The position numbers and the translations under genes were made by a program. A stretch of DNA of 64,000 bases from NCBI GenBank assembly GCA_009760855.2, contig WPIO01000006.1, forward strand, positions 7,555,001 through 7,619,000, read 5' to 3'. The notes below the pieces were generated by a model. The model did no database searches, was not told the origin of the DNA, and worked only from the letters and a program-made list of their open reading frames with translations. Below, piece by piece: positions 50,151-60,849 of this stretch. The first letter of the stretch is position 1; every line of letters begins with the position of its first letter. This DNA is from Cristatella mucedo (lineage: Eukaryota; Bryozoa; Phylactolaemata; Cristatellidae).

Positions 50151-51394
50151 ACAGCAGTACCCCGGATAGGCTTGGCTTCGAATGACCAATAACTTATCGC
50201 TCATTATACTGAACGCGAGGTAGAGAAGAGATACTACCTTACACGGGTCACGTAGGAGAGGACCCGCAGAGGGTCGTCTACATACGAGATGTGCGGTTTT
50301 GAACTAATTTCCGCTATTCGTGCCGCAATCGGCGGAGCACGTGAGACAGAGCACAGCGAGCTCGTTCGTTGTTATTTTAAGGCTGTTCAGCGTTGTTTGT
50401 TCGTAGTCTTTTAGATAACTACGAGCTCAACGGCTCTTCGCGTGCGTAATTTTACATGTTTTAGCTGGATGGCCATACTTATGGGCTCTGTATACGTTAG
50501 GAATTAACTACAACTACATCTCATGTATAGAGCCTCGAGAGAACCTGATCTCTATCTAGGCGCTTTGAAAATCGCAGCCAGTGAATGATGACCAATAGTT
50601 AACGACTAGCAAAGCATTATGCTTAGACCGCAATCAAAACTACGCAAGAAGACACTCGAGGCCGCTGGTTTATAAAAACCCATGGTTATTAACAAGCACC
50701 AAATTATGCACAGGTTTCGCCAAGTAAACAGAGGAAAACATGGACGGCGACTCTTCATCCAAACGCATCTGTCACGTGGCATCTGCGATGGCGTTGTTAG
50801 CGGCCAATGGTTTTCAATGTTCTTTCTTATTTGTCGTTTATGTGCGCGGGTTGTTTACGCGCAGCCGTTAGCTAGCTCGCCCCAAAGGTCTTGCATTATT
50901 AGAAAAAATGCGCTGCTAATGATCACTAACGACCCCTCAATTTTTGGAGGTGTTTAAAGTGCTTCTGTAGTTTGAGGTGCTCTCCGTGTCGTTTTTTTCT
51001 GAATGTTTCTTTGGTTAATTGCTATTACTCTGCCTGGGCGTGCTAGCTAATAAAATTAGGGAGCGTTCGCGATTGAATCACTAGAAGAGTAACCCACTAG
51101 GTTCGCGTTGCCGCGGCCGCACGCGTTCGAAGGCAGGCGATTTTCGTGCAGTTGACGTTTTTCTAAAATAGCTCCCCGGTATTACTTTCTTAGAGAAATT
51201 AGCACCGACTTCCTCGGGCCGTTTTAAAATGGGTCATGTGCAGGTGAGGTGCTGGGGAGGTATCGAAGCTTTCAATTCAAAATTCAATTTAATTTAATGC
51301 AACGCAAAAAGTTTAAAAGCGTTCCGGTTACGCGTGCAACAAAGATTGGCCCCACTATAAAGAGCAACGTTCAATAAATGCAACTTACGGCCCC
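50151..51394. other. Mostly unassigned
   Basis: A minus-strand LINE-tail-like trace lies at 50520-50600 (agagaacctgatctctatct aggcgcttt). No gene supported. Confidence 0.4.
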
Positions 51395-51560
51395 TGGGTC
51401 TGAGCCCGGTGGTGAGGCGCTTGGCGCGCGTCTGAGGCCGCGGGTCCGAGCCGTGCAGCGGGCCTTCCTATGTCGGCTGCTGCAAGCGGTGGCGATAGCT
51501 GTTAAGGCTCTTCTACTGCTTTATAAATGAGGCCGTTCGATCAGCTAAACGTATACTTTA
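51395..51560 (+). mobile_element. SINE-A copy
   Basis: tgagcccggtggtgaggcgc, ggccgcgggtccgagccgtg, aagcggtggcgatagctgtt aaggctcttctactgct. GC-enriched relative to other copies. Confidence 0.65.
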
Positions 51561-52007
51561 CTCATACGACGGTTCATCCTAGTAGAAGCTGACTCGCCGT
51601 CGCGCGAGTCCAGCAACATTAAGCCAACGTCCGTAAGACCGTCCGTCGGGAAAGGGAACAAGCGTAGAGGTGTCTGGAGAGCTTAAAGTGAGTACTAATT
51701 TAACTGTAACATAATTAAGATTGAAGGGTGGGTGGAGTTTTTGCTCAACTCGCTTTAAACTTGTGGCTATTTTGAGATTATGGCACTGTCATTGGATTAT
51801 GGGCTGTTGCGACTTATGGCAGTGGTATATAACGGGCGGCAAAAGCCCGGGAGTTAGGTCGAGGACGCCGCAGCGGGCCGGTACGTGACTGCCCGCACGT
51901 GTGAATAGACGTCTTTGAGTCCGCTTCGGTGTTTTGTGTGGTATCGCGTACCTGCTGCTTAGAGAATGTCAAACTACAAAACTTAGATAAGGCCTACAGC
52001 CGAGCCG

Positions 52008-52140
52008 GTTTGGTCCAGCGTTTAAGGTGCTCGCCTCGACCAAGGTATGGCTGAGGTCGTGGGCTCGAGCCCAGAGGCTTATGTGAAGCGCCCGAATAGA
52101 GATTGAGTTCCCTTAGGCGCTATATAAATGATTTATATTT
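52008..52140 (+). mobile_element. SINE-B copy next to LTR element
   Basis: tttggtccagcgtttaaggt, ggtcgtgggctcgagcccag, tgtgaagcgcccgaatagag, cccttaggcgctatataaat. Confidence 0.88.
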
Positions 52141-52186
52141 TTCATTGTATACTGTCTTAAAAAAGGCGATGCTCAGCTGTCCGTCC

Positions 52187-52599
52187 TGTAGTTTGGTTGC
52201 ACAGCAGAGAGCCAGCCGATGCCCAACACCGACAGTTTATTCCCAACACAGGGAGCCCCAGAGCGCACGGCTTCCCTCAGCCCCTGCCCTCACACAACTC
52301 CCCACCCCTGGTCGACTCCGATGACTCATCGACCACAACTGTGCACCGGCCGACCCTGATGGTGAATCCACCATCTGGCCACCAGCTGGTCCATGCCACA
52401 TCAAAGACGGACCACAGCAGTGCACTGGCCGACCCTGATGGTGAATCCACCATCTGGCCACCAGCTGGTTACCGGCCTGCGTCCATACCACATCACAGGC
52501 GGACCACAGCTGTGCACCGGCCCCTCTCGGTGGTGCTTCTAACAGCTCACCAGTAGCTTATCAGAGGAGCCTGCATACGATACATACATACGAACTACA
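52187..52599 (-). repeat. 3' LTR of the LTR retrotransposon
   Basis: 413 bp. Contains two tandem copies of a 79-bp unit (starting 52351 and 52430; gaccctgatggtgaatcca). Confidence 0.95.
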
Positions 52600-52715
52600 C
52601 GCTCCCTTGACCTTACGGTCACAAGTCAGGAGCCGGCATACAATAGATACATACATACGTACATACAAACTACACGCACCCTTGACCTTAAGGTCACAAG
52701 TTTGCAGCACCAACA
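52600..52715 (-). repeat. Duplicated LTR-edge / polypurine segment
   Basis: The junction sequence (LTR edge catacatacgaactacacgc plus cccttgaccttacggtcaca) is repeated imperfectly next door (acatacaaactacacgcacc, cttgaccttaaggtcacaag), giving a second polypurine/LTR-edge-like junction inside the element. Confidence 0.8.
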
Positions 52716-52752
52716 CGTGTAGCTGCAGGGTACAGAGCAGCAATGAGCAAGT

Positions 52753-53403
52753 CTATCCGGTCAGGACATAGTCGTCGTACCGGCGGGGAAGTGTCACAGC
52801 GCACCTGGGCCGCTGTACTGGTTCAGCTCTGTCCCCTTCAGGTGCAGGGGGCGCCTCTTCCTGCCCTGGTACGAGGCGCAAGTCGGACACGTGGCGACGC
52901 ACACCGTCGATCTCGATTCCCACGCCCTGCCCCTCACTTGTTACCGTGCCCTCGGGCCACTCGGTCGTACAACGAGCGCCGGCAGGCTTCACAAAGACTC
53001 GCTGGCCGACAGCATATTGAGCAGTCCTCGGGCCCTGATCTGTCTGTGCTCTGAAGAGGGGGCTTTTCCACTCATAGGAGAACAGCCTTCTGCAGGGCAC
53101 CGATTCCTCGTGCAACCCGGCTGTTGGCGAGATGTTGTACCAATACACCATCATCAGGACGTTCTTGCCCGTGCGAGCCGCCATTCCCTTGATGGTCCTG
53201 TGGTTTCGCTCGACGATGCCGTTGCTGGAGGGTTTATAGGCGCAACGGTATATGGGCTCCACGCCCCAACGGTCGCAAAGACCGCGAAGAGCTGTTGAGC
53301 GAAAACTCGCACCGTTGTCCATGAGCAGCTGCTGTGGAGGGCCACGCTCCCTAAAAATTTCGCCCAGATTTTGCACCAAAGAGTTTTCTCCCTCGTCGGG
53401 TAT
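52753..53403 (-). pseudogene. LTR retrotransposon integrase, distal part
   Basis: Same frame as the upstream pol ORF but beyond its TGA. It contains the second catalytic Asp (LLMDNGASF) and the Glu (NGIVERNHRTIKG) of the DDE core. A C-terminal domain (VGQRVFVKPAGARCTTEWPE, GVRRHVSDLRLVPGQ) resembles the GPY/F-type integrase tail, and the frame ends YDDYVLTG. It would be translated only by readthrough or internal initiation. Confidence 0.9.
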
Positions 53404-55377
53404 TCACCTCCAAATAGCGAAACGGCTTGGTCCACAATCTACCACGGTCAGATATTTTTGGCCCTTGAAATGCGTTACGTCGCAGGCCAGGCGCTGCCAA
53501 TTCTCGCTTACATCCAGCACGCCTGCACTCCATGCGACTGGTGCAGGATCGATCGACTTGCAACGAGGGCAAGCCTTCACGATGGCTTCGACGTCCTTCC
53601 GCCGGATAGTAGCTTTCGGGTGGCACATTCTGGCAAGGTACAGTGTCCTGTCAACTCCAAAGTGGTGAAGGCTGTGGAAACTCTTAAGGTCGACGCCGAC
53701 CGCCGGCAAAGACGCCTGCTCTGGAACAGCGAGACAGCTTACATTCGCCCTCGTCCATTTCTGAGAGACGCGGGTCAGCTGGTCGGCTTTATTGTTGGAT
53801 GATCGCACTAGGACTACGGAAGACTTCAGTCCACACTCTGACACCGTGTCGGCTATCAGTGCTAGCCTGCGTTTGATAAGCGCCTCTCCCATGCCGTGGG
53901 CTCGTACAGGCTTATCTCCAACCAGCAGTGACTGTAGCCATCCGTGAACAGTTGCTGAATCTGTCCGAATCTCCACCTGCCGTAATGACCAAGCAATGGC
54001 CAGATTGAGGCCCTTGATGATAGCCTCCAGCTCCGCAAGATTGATGTGGGCTACGTCGTCAGCTTTTCGCAGCCAGGAGGCATACTCGACGATTCTTCCT
54101 CCTATATCCATGCATGTGCCGATAGCAAGGCTGCTGGCATCACACCAGAGGATGCCACTATCCAGATTCGGCACATTCCAAATGCCTGAAACTGGATCGT
54201 CGGCATGCAATCGCTGCATCAACTCACCCGCCATGGCTATGACATTTTCACCAACGACTGAGTCCCAACCGACATCGCCAGCAGCTCGCTTTAGGTAACT
54301 GCAGGCCGGGTGAAGCCAGCCTGCGATTGGGAAATGCCCGCTCAGCTGCCCGCACCACGAAAACAGCTGGCGTCGCGATGGGGCGTTAGGCAATGTGCTC
54401 ACCACGTTATCGCGGCGCCAACGAAGCTCCTCACCTTCCTTCGGCCTGCATACTCGAAGGCCAAGGACCCTTCCGCCAGCGAGGCTTTCTGGCGGCTTAG
54501 CCTCCAAACCAAATGTTCGTAGCAAGTCGATTACCTCACCATTCGAGACGACGCTGTTATTGACAACAATATCGTCGACAAACGAATCGGTACCAGCACG
54601 AACTCGCTCATCCATGGACAAGACCTTTGTCAGAATCGCGGTCATTATTTTCGGGGCGACATTAAGTCCGAAACCTAGTCGTGTGAGGCAGTACCGATGG
54701 CCTTTGTACTCCACGACCTGATATTGCCAGAGAGCGGGATCAACATGCACCTGCAAGTATGCTTTTCGCAGGTCAATTATGCTCACGCTCTCGCCCAGCC
54801 GTCGCCACGCTCTGAGCTTGGTGCTACACACATCACCACCAGCCGTGTGACTCGAGATAAACTGATTAAGTTCTCGGTAGTCCATCACGGGCCTCACTTT
54901 GCCCTTACTTGCCTGTACGACGGCCATTAGAGGGATCAGGCCACCACAATGACCAGCGAACGGCTGCAACCAGCCTTCCTTGATCCACTCTTCCACCTCC
55001 TTTTCGTAGTCGGCACGAATTTCCTCTCCCACATGATATGAAGCGATATGGTTCGTCAATTGGGGGACGACGCAACGATTCGTCCACTCCCACTTGACTG
55101 ACCAGCGCCCCTGATGGAATACTGCCTTGAAGTCCTTGTCATCAATCAGTACGTCAGCGGCCGACGATGCTACAGCACGTTTGACACTAGGAGACGCCAC
55201 TACTGCTGCCTCGGGACGGTGTGCTGGCTCTGGAACTCCCCTTTGGCACATGAACTCAACTTGACCAGCGGAAGGACCGATAATCACGCCGCCTAGGAGT
55301 TCAATGGCATCCATACCGAGTAGTAACCCGAAACCAGGAAGAACATCTGCAGGCATTTCCGCGAGGTTGCATGAGGC
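53404..55377 (-). pseudogene. LTR retrotransposon pol: protease tail, RT, RNase H, integrase N-part
   Basis: An open frame runs from the gag stop to the TGA at 53404 (Met at 55356). In order: LPGFGLLLGMDAIELLGG (end of retropepsin, active-site DTG missing), VRPVMDYRELNQF and SIIDLRKAYLQVHVDP (RT), SFVDDIVVN (FVDD in place of YxDD). RNase H follows with GILWCDASS, NLAELEAI and IRTDSATVHGWL. Integrase has the zinc-binding HxxxH...CPRC segment and the first catalytic Asp (ACDVTHFKG). The frame stops right after FAIWR. Confidence 0.93.
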
Positions 55378-55785
55378 TTAGAGGTGCCTCTTTGCGGCCT
55401 CCGGTAGCCCAGCAACAAAGGCGCATTTGACAAAATCACCGGCCAACAGCCTAGCCAACCGATTCAAGTCCGCCCAAAAGCCATCCACATTTTCACCTTC
55501 AGCAAGGCGACGCGAGGCGAATTCCTCGTAGGCATCGAAGCGATTCGGCGAGAATGCTGCCAGCAGCGCTTTTCTTACCGTGGCGTAGTCTTCCTTAGCC
55601 GCCTCGGGGACGCCATCGTATACGGCGTATGCCACACGTGTAAGGAATAGCGGCAGGAAATTTTGCAATTCATCAACCCCTTGCATCTTGGCCAATCTTT
55701 CGAACCGATTTAGCCATTCAGCGAAGTCTCCGCTGCCGTCGAATTGCGAAATTTTTCCTTCCATCAGTTGTACTTTCAGACTCAT
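55378..55785 (-). pseudogene. LTR retrotransposon gag-like ORF, C-terminally truncated
   Basis: 135 codons from ATG at 55785 to TAA at 55378. Capsid-like features: MEGKISQFDGSGDFAEWLNR, FLPLFLTRVAYAVYDG, LLAAFSPNRFDAYEEF, CAFVAGLPEAAKRHL. No CCHC zinc knuckle. The stop lies in the same frame as pol, with protease-tail sequence 15 codons later, so a deletion joined capsid to protease. Confidence 0.88.
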
Positions 55786-55826
55786 CTTTATATGGACCAC
55801 ACAGTCGCTCCCGCCGAGAAATAGCT

Positions 55827-56239
55827 TGTAGTTTGGTTGCACAGCAGAGAGCCAGCCGATGCCCAACACCGACAGTTTATTCCCAACACAGGGAGCCCCA
55901 GAGCGCACGGCTTCCCTCAGCCCCTGCCCTCACACAACTCCCCTCCCCTGGTCGACTCCGATGACTCATCGACCACAACTGTGCACCGGCCGACCCTGAT
56001 GGTGAATCCACCATCTGGCCACCAGCTGGTCCATGCCACATCAAAGACGGACCACAGCAGTGCACTGGCCGACCCTGATGGTGAATCGACCATCTGGCCA
56101 CCAGCTGGTTACCGGCCTGCGTCCATACCACATCACAGGCGGACCACAGCTGTACACCGGCCCCTCTCGGTGGTGCTTCTAACAGCTCACCAGTAGCTTA
56201 TCAGAGGAGCCTGCATACGATACATACATACGAACTACA
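55827..56239 (-). repeat. 5' LTR of the LTR retrotransposon
   Basis: 413 bp; differs from the other LTR at three bases (in the cccacccc/ccctcccc, gaatccacc/gaatcgacc and tgtgcacc/tgtacacc segments). On the plus strand it is followed by the target duplicate cgtcc. Confidence 0.95.
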
Positions 56240-56391
56240 CGTCCGACATTTATTCTGACTTACCAAGAGCATGACGGACCGCCCGGGGTCATTCAGCGGG
56301 TCAAACCTAAGTTCGAGAGTGCTCGAACTCTCTGCCGGGTTGCGTACCAAGATCAGTAGATTGAGTTCGGGCGAATAGCTGTCTGATTCGG

Positions 56392-56592
56392 TGAGCCGTG
56401 ATGGCACACTAGGTAAGGCGGTTGCTTTCACGACCTCGGGACCGAGGTCGTGGGTTCGATTCCTGCGGTGGGCGAACCTTTATTGCCACTGCAAGACGTG
56501 TAGCCGCAGGGCGGTGGTAGCCGTAAAGGCTCTTCTGTCGCTATACAAAAAGAGGCTGCTTAATCAACTGGGATTTATTTATTTATTTATTC
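56392..56592 (+). mobile_element. SINE-A copy, best box B
   Basis: gagccgtgatggcacactag start; ggttcgattcc (consensus pol III box B) near 56453-56463; ggtggtagccgtaaaggctc; ends tttatttatttatt. It carries a short extra segment (gacgtgtagccgcaggg) not in other copies. Confidence 0.9.
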
Positions 56593-57740
56593 TAAATTAT
56601 GGTAAAGCTACTAATCAGTTTTCATTTTAGCTGAGCTCTTACGGGCTTACTCAGTAATGGTTGCTCACTCGCACGCGTTTTGAGCTCTTTCGCTTATTGT
56701 ATATTTTCGTTAATTCGTGGGAATGCATTAATAATAATAACGGTAATAATAGGTCGTTTTATAGCATCCTAAGAGAGCTGAAGTTCTATACAGACGCCTG
56801 ACAACTTGCTGCAAGAGAATCAGTATCAAAGGAGGTTTGGTGAGGTGCAAGATATCGTGTATGCAAAAGCAGACGAGTATTATGCTTAAGCCAGCATGCT
56901 AAAGCAAGCATGAGGACACCAATGGCCATCGATTGGCGGTTAGATCTACGGCTAGTAGTGTGCACTGAGTACTGCGTACACAGGTGCGAACGGAAAGCAC
57001 AAGCGAACAAAAAAAGGCAAGTTTATTGGGTAGTAGGAAATGCTGACCGGAACAGATTGTTAATGGTTATTAAAGCGTTGTCGTTGTTAATAGATTTTAG
57101 TGAACTTCCTTAAGTAATGGTTGTTTATATTTGTGAGCTGTTAACACATATATTCAATTCCTGTTAAAATGCCAGCATGTATTCGAATCATTGGATTGAG
57201 TAGAAATTTGATTATACTGAGCCAGTCTTTGGATGAGTTCAGTTGTATTTTACATCAAAGAAGAACCGTGAATTTCTAAAGTTCATTAGCAAGTCAGAGA
57301 GAGAAAACCTCGCCGAATAAACTGTCGTAACTTCCGAAAAATTGTCATTAGATTTTAGCTTATGGCAGTGCATATTTTAGTGTGGGGAGCCCGAAAAGGT
57401 CACTATTTCAGTATTACGAAATACAAATTACAGGTGGTGCACAGTCTGGAAAGGCTGCTCAAACGACCGTTGGGATTACTATCTTCAAATGCGTTACATG
57501 AGACGGCTCTATGGGTTCAGCAGCTGGTGGTGTGAGAAGCATGCACTGGTGGGTGTCGGGAAAGAGCCGGCTTACTCTCCTGACATGAGGAGGCGGTGGC
57601 AGGCAGGTGCAGTGAGGGTAGAAGCCCTTCTAGAAAGTTCTCAGCGGTTCTAATGACGGGTGAAATGCTAATTTGCTTTATTAAAACTACTGTCCTTGAC
57701 CTTACTGCGATTGGAGTCTCAAGGCACGAAATCGTTGCCA
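56593..57740. other. Mostly unassigned, AT-rich
   Basis: A degenerate minus-strand LINE trace lies at 56728-56820 (ataataataacggtaataat, agagagctgaagttctatac). No gene supported. Confidence 0.4.
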
Positions 57741-57741
57741 A

Positions 57742-57888
57742 GAACTGGTTTGGTCAAGCGGTTAAGGTGCTCGCCCCGACCAAGGCCCGGCTGAGGTCGT
57801 GGGCTCGAGCCCCGAGACATATGTGAAGCGTGTGAATAGAGATTAAGTTCTCTTGAGGCGCTATACAAGTGAATTATATTTCTATGTT
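57742..57888 (+). mobile_element. SINE-B copy
   Basis: ctggtttggtcaagcggtta, ggtcgtgggctcgagccccg, gaatagagattaagttctct and tgaggcgctatacaagtgaa; the tail is almost identical to the LINE tail. Confidence 0.9.
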
Positions 57889-58159
57889 TAAGAATGCCAA
57901 CATTTAAATGCTCAATGGCAGGCATAGCTAAAAGCGTACTGCAATCCGATCTATTTAACGACAATACAAAGCAATTTCTGTAAGTTTAGAGGTTAAATTC
58001 AAGTCATCAACATTTGCACCAAAGCAATGCTTCCGATAGAAGTCGAAATACCGCGTTTTTTGAATGTTCGTTGTTAAGGATTCCCGGCCGGTTTCCTTAA
58101 TCGTCTGCGACCTGCTCGAAACTCAACGGCTCGTCCGGTGGTCTGCCATCTGTAGCTGC

Positions 58160-58386
58160 TGTTGTATTACTGCGGTAGTTCTTGGGAGTCTCCCGGAGAC
58201 ACGAACTCGGACGTGAGCGGTGAATGAGACTCTGTTTATTGCTCTCACGTATACAAGTATGCGTGAGAGCGAGCTAGCTGAATCGCCACAGTTGAGGGAA
58301 TGCCGCCGCTGCGGGCAGCATCTCCTACATGAAAGGCCTGACGCTCCGCTGAGTCAACTGTCCAACCGCCGGCTACAGGTGGGGCA
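58160..58386 (-). mobile_element. Possible solo LTR related to the 59982 element
   Basis: The minus strand starts TGCCCC and ends ACAACA. It contains aataaacagagtctcattca and ctcacgtccgagttcgtgtc, paralleling aataaagacaagagtctcgt in the 61688 LTR. No target duplication seen. Confidence 0.5.
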
Positions 58387-58479
58387 TACTGTAAATTAGT
58401 GGCCGGACGCTGTGCTAATTGCAAGAGCAAGAGCAGCAGCAGCAGCGGCAGGTGCTGCTCAACGCTGCCATATCATCCC

Positions 58480-58900
58480 AATTCTGTCTTGACTTCAATG
58501 GCTCCCCATTTCACATCGAATGGATCTCAAGATCTTCGATCCGACTTAAAGGTAGAGTCACTCACTAGCACCGGTCTACCTACCTACCTCACGTCGCTAC
58601 GTCGTCACGTGATCTCACACCAGTCTCCTCGGCGGTTTCTCGTCGTCTCGCCTTCAGTCGCACTAAATTTGAAACATTTGGCGATTAAGCTTTCGGCTCG
58701 CATGCACCAAAAGTGTGGAACTCACTTCCGGGTACGGTCACTGCCTGCGACGACTTGGCATCCTTTAAGTCTTAGCTAAAGACACATTCGTTCCATTTCG
58801 CCGCTTTCCCTTCGCCCTAGTGGACTCATCTTTTGTATTTCGGGATTGCTTTTCGGTCAGTCAGGACTCTATACAAAGGACCAATTACTATTACTGCTAC
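58480..58900 (+). mobile_element. LINE 3' ORF fragment (third lineage)
   Basis: Broken frames encode a FETFGD-AFGSHAPKVWNSLPG and TACDDLASFKS-LKTHSFHF block, as in the 31720-32560 LINE. Confidence 0.75.
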
Positions 58901-59131
58901 TGTAGCGTCGAGGGCATGAACAGTTCAATTGCTAGAGGGCCAATCCAAGATGCACCCCTCGCTACAGCAATACAGGAGTGGTTCGGTCGGCCACACGCGG
59001 GAGAAGTAATTAGTTGGCGGCAAACTATTTTCCGCTTCCCTGCCTGTGCGAATGTAAGTATGTCAGCATATCAGTTCGTCATTATCGCAACGACAACCAG
59101 TGACTCCCGGATAATACCTCGCTTGCCGTGG

Positions 59132-59847
59132 TTAATAATAATAATAATAATACCCTTGATAAAGCACCCTCGGAGAACTTAATCTCTTTCTAGGCGCTTT
59201 ACATTTGCTGCAAAGGGAAATGCAATTGAATGGTAAGTAAAATCATGCTTGAAAAACAAACAAAATGAATAACATGGTTAGGGGTGACATGCACAGGGTC
59301 AGCATGCTAATGTGGTTAGTGGCAGCATGCACAGTGTCAGCACGCATAAGCACGTGAAGGACGAATCACAGGGACCCACTAAATGCTGTCCTAAATAGGT
59401 ATGTTTTTAAGTTCCTTTTAAATGTGGTCAGGTCAGGGGATGTTCTGACGCAGGTCGGGAGGGAGTTCCAGGCTTTGGGAGCATACGAACTAAATGCACG
59501 GTCTCCAAAGGATTTAAGGTTTGTATGAAGTATTTCTAGACTGTTGGATTCCGAAAAGCGGGTGGTACGATGCTTGGCCTGATGGGGGAGTATGTCGGAG
59601 AGATAGGCTGGAGCCATAGAATGAAGGGACCTAAAAGTGAGCGACAAAACCTTGAAGTCAATCCGTTGCTTGACTGGTAGCCAGTGCAGGTCGGCGAGAA
59701 GTGGAGTAATGTGGCAACTGCGACGCTCACGACAGACAAGCCTAGCTGCAGAGTTTTGCACCAGCTGCAATCGCCTGATCGCACATGCTGGTAGGCCAGT
59801 AAGCAGTGAGTTGCAGAAGTCGAGACGAGATGTCACGAATGCATGGT
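59132..59847 (-). mobile_element. CR1/L2 LINE, 5'-truncated
   Basis: The minus-strand ORF 59836-59366 encodes TSRLDFCNSLLTGLPACAIR, LADLHWLPVKQRIDFKVLSL and NLKTYLFRTAFSGSL. The plus-strand left end shows (ATA)n and the reverse tail hairpin. Truncated at about 59847. Confidence 0.94.
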
Positions 59848-59981
59848 TAAACAGTGTGTTGTGCTGGCTGCGATCTTAATAGAGCGAGCCAAACGTCAAT
59901 TATGGCTTCCCAGAAACGACATTGAACATACACGACGCGAGACTCTCGCTGTTTGGCTCTTAAAAAATGGTAAAGTGTTCG

Positions 59982-60220
59982 TGTTGTGTGCGCCTGATGC
60001 ATGCTGGTGTCGTAATTAGCGTAGTGCTGTTACGCTGATGTATTCCGAACCTGCGGCCAACAGTTAAGCCATCGACGTCTTCTGTAATTCGTCGAGCTTT
60101 CTTATATGTACGCGTTGACAGAAATAAAGACAGAGCCTCAATTTCCGTTCATGTTCGCCCGCGGTATCTCCGAGAGACTCCCGCAAGACCTGCCGTCACC
60201 GGAGCCACTGTTATACAACA
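59982..60220 (+). repeat. Left LTR of the small LTR element
   Basis: 239 bp, TG...CA ends, tataTGTAcgcg and gaaataaagaca inside. Confidence 0.82.
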
Positions 60221-60624
60221 ACATGTTGCAGAGAATGGTTTACTCGTGCCGAAAAGAGTACCGGGCATTCTATGGCCTAGATGGGACGCCTACACTGAGG
60301 TGCGAAATGTTTAACGGCGGAGCGAACTTCATGCCTTTACTTCTAACGCTTGAGAAGGTTAGTGCAAGGCGATTGAGATGATTGGGAATATTGATTGATG
60401 ATGAGAAGATTGCGATGCCGTTAAAGCATGTTGTGCCACTGTGTCTGGGCGATAACGCCCTACACGGTTGGGATGCTCGGCTGACCGACGTAAAACAAGA
60501 TTACCGCAAGCTTCGAAATGAGTTAATTCTGCTCTTCTGGTGGTTGACGGATGACGAGACCGAGCTCGAGGCCGAGAGTTTCGGCTGGACCAGGAGCAGC
60601 TCGTTAGAGCCGAGACCGGAATAA
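60221..60624 (+). pseudogene. Broken gag-like sequence
   Basis: One frame with an internal TGA at 60379: GTPTLRCEMFNGGANFMPLL before it and DDEKIAMPLKHVVPLCLGDN then YRKLRNELILLFWW after it. The layout is that of Ty3/gypsy-type gag capsid. No start other than the ATG at 60106 within the LTR. Not functional. Confidence 0.65.
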
Positions 60625-60849
60625 AGCTAGGTGACATCCCATCTTTATCACCGATCGATTTCACCGTCAGCTGCCCGCAAGAGCCAGGCAGACGAGCGGA
60701 ACTCATTCAGCTGCCGCACTTATCCGGCTGCAATACGGGTGGAGGAAGCGGGTTTGGGACAGCTTCCGACAAAGTAGCCACAACAGCCGCAGATCGCCAG
60801 AATTAAGTAAGTTCGCAGCGGCAGCAGCGTGAGACAAAGGACGGGCAGA

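Larger units (their letters stand above)
52187..56239 (-). mobile_element. Young but defective LTR retrotransposon (Ty3/gypsy-like), 4.05 kb
   Basis: Two 413-bp direct repeats (52187-52599, 55827-56239) differ at three positions, and both begin TGTAG and end CTACA. The target is duplicated as CGTCC (52182-52186 and 56240-56244). Coding is on the minus strand in one frame: gag-like, the tail of an aspartic protease, RT, RNase H and integrase, the gypsy order. A polypurine stretch (aagggagcg) adjoins the 3' LTR. No canonical TGG primer site starts directly after the 5' LTR. Gag ends early, nucleocapsid and protease catalytic regions are absent, and integrase is interrupted by TGA, so the copy is non-autonomous. 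Confidence 0.95.

Noticed and set aside
52008-52080. tRNA gene-like box A and box B sequences in SINE-B copies
   Set aside because: Multi-copy, no complete cloverleaf, and attached to a LINE-like tail; SINE rather than tRNA gene.
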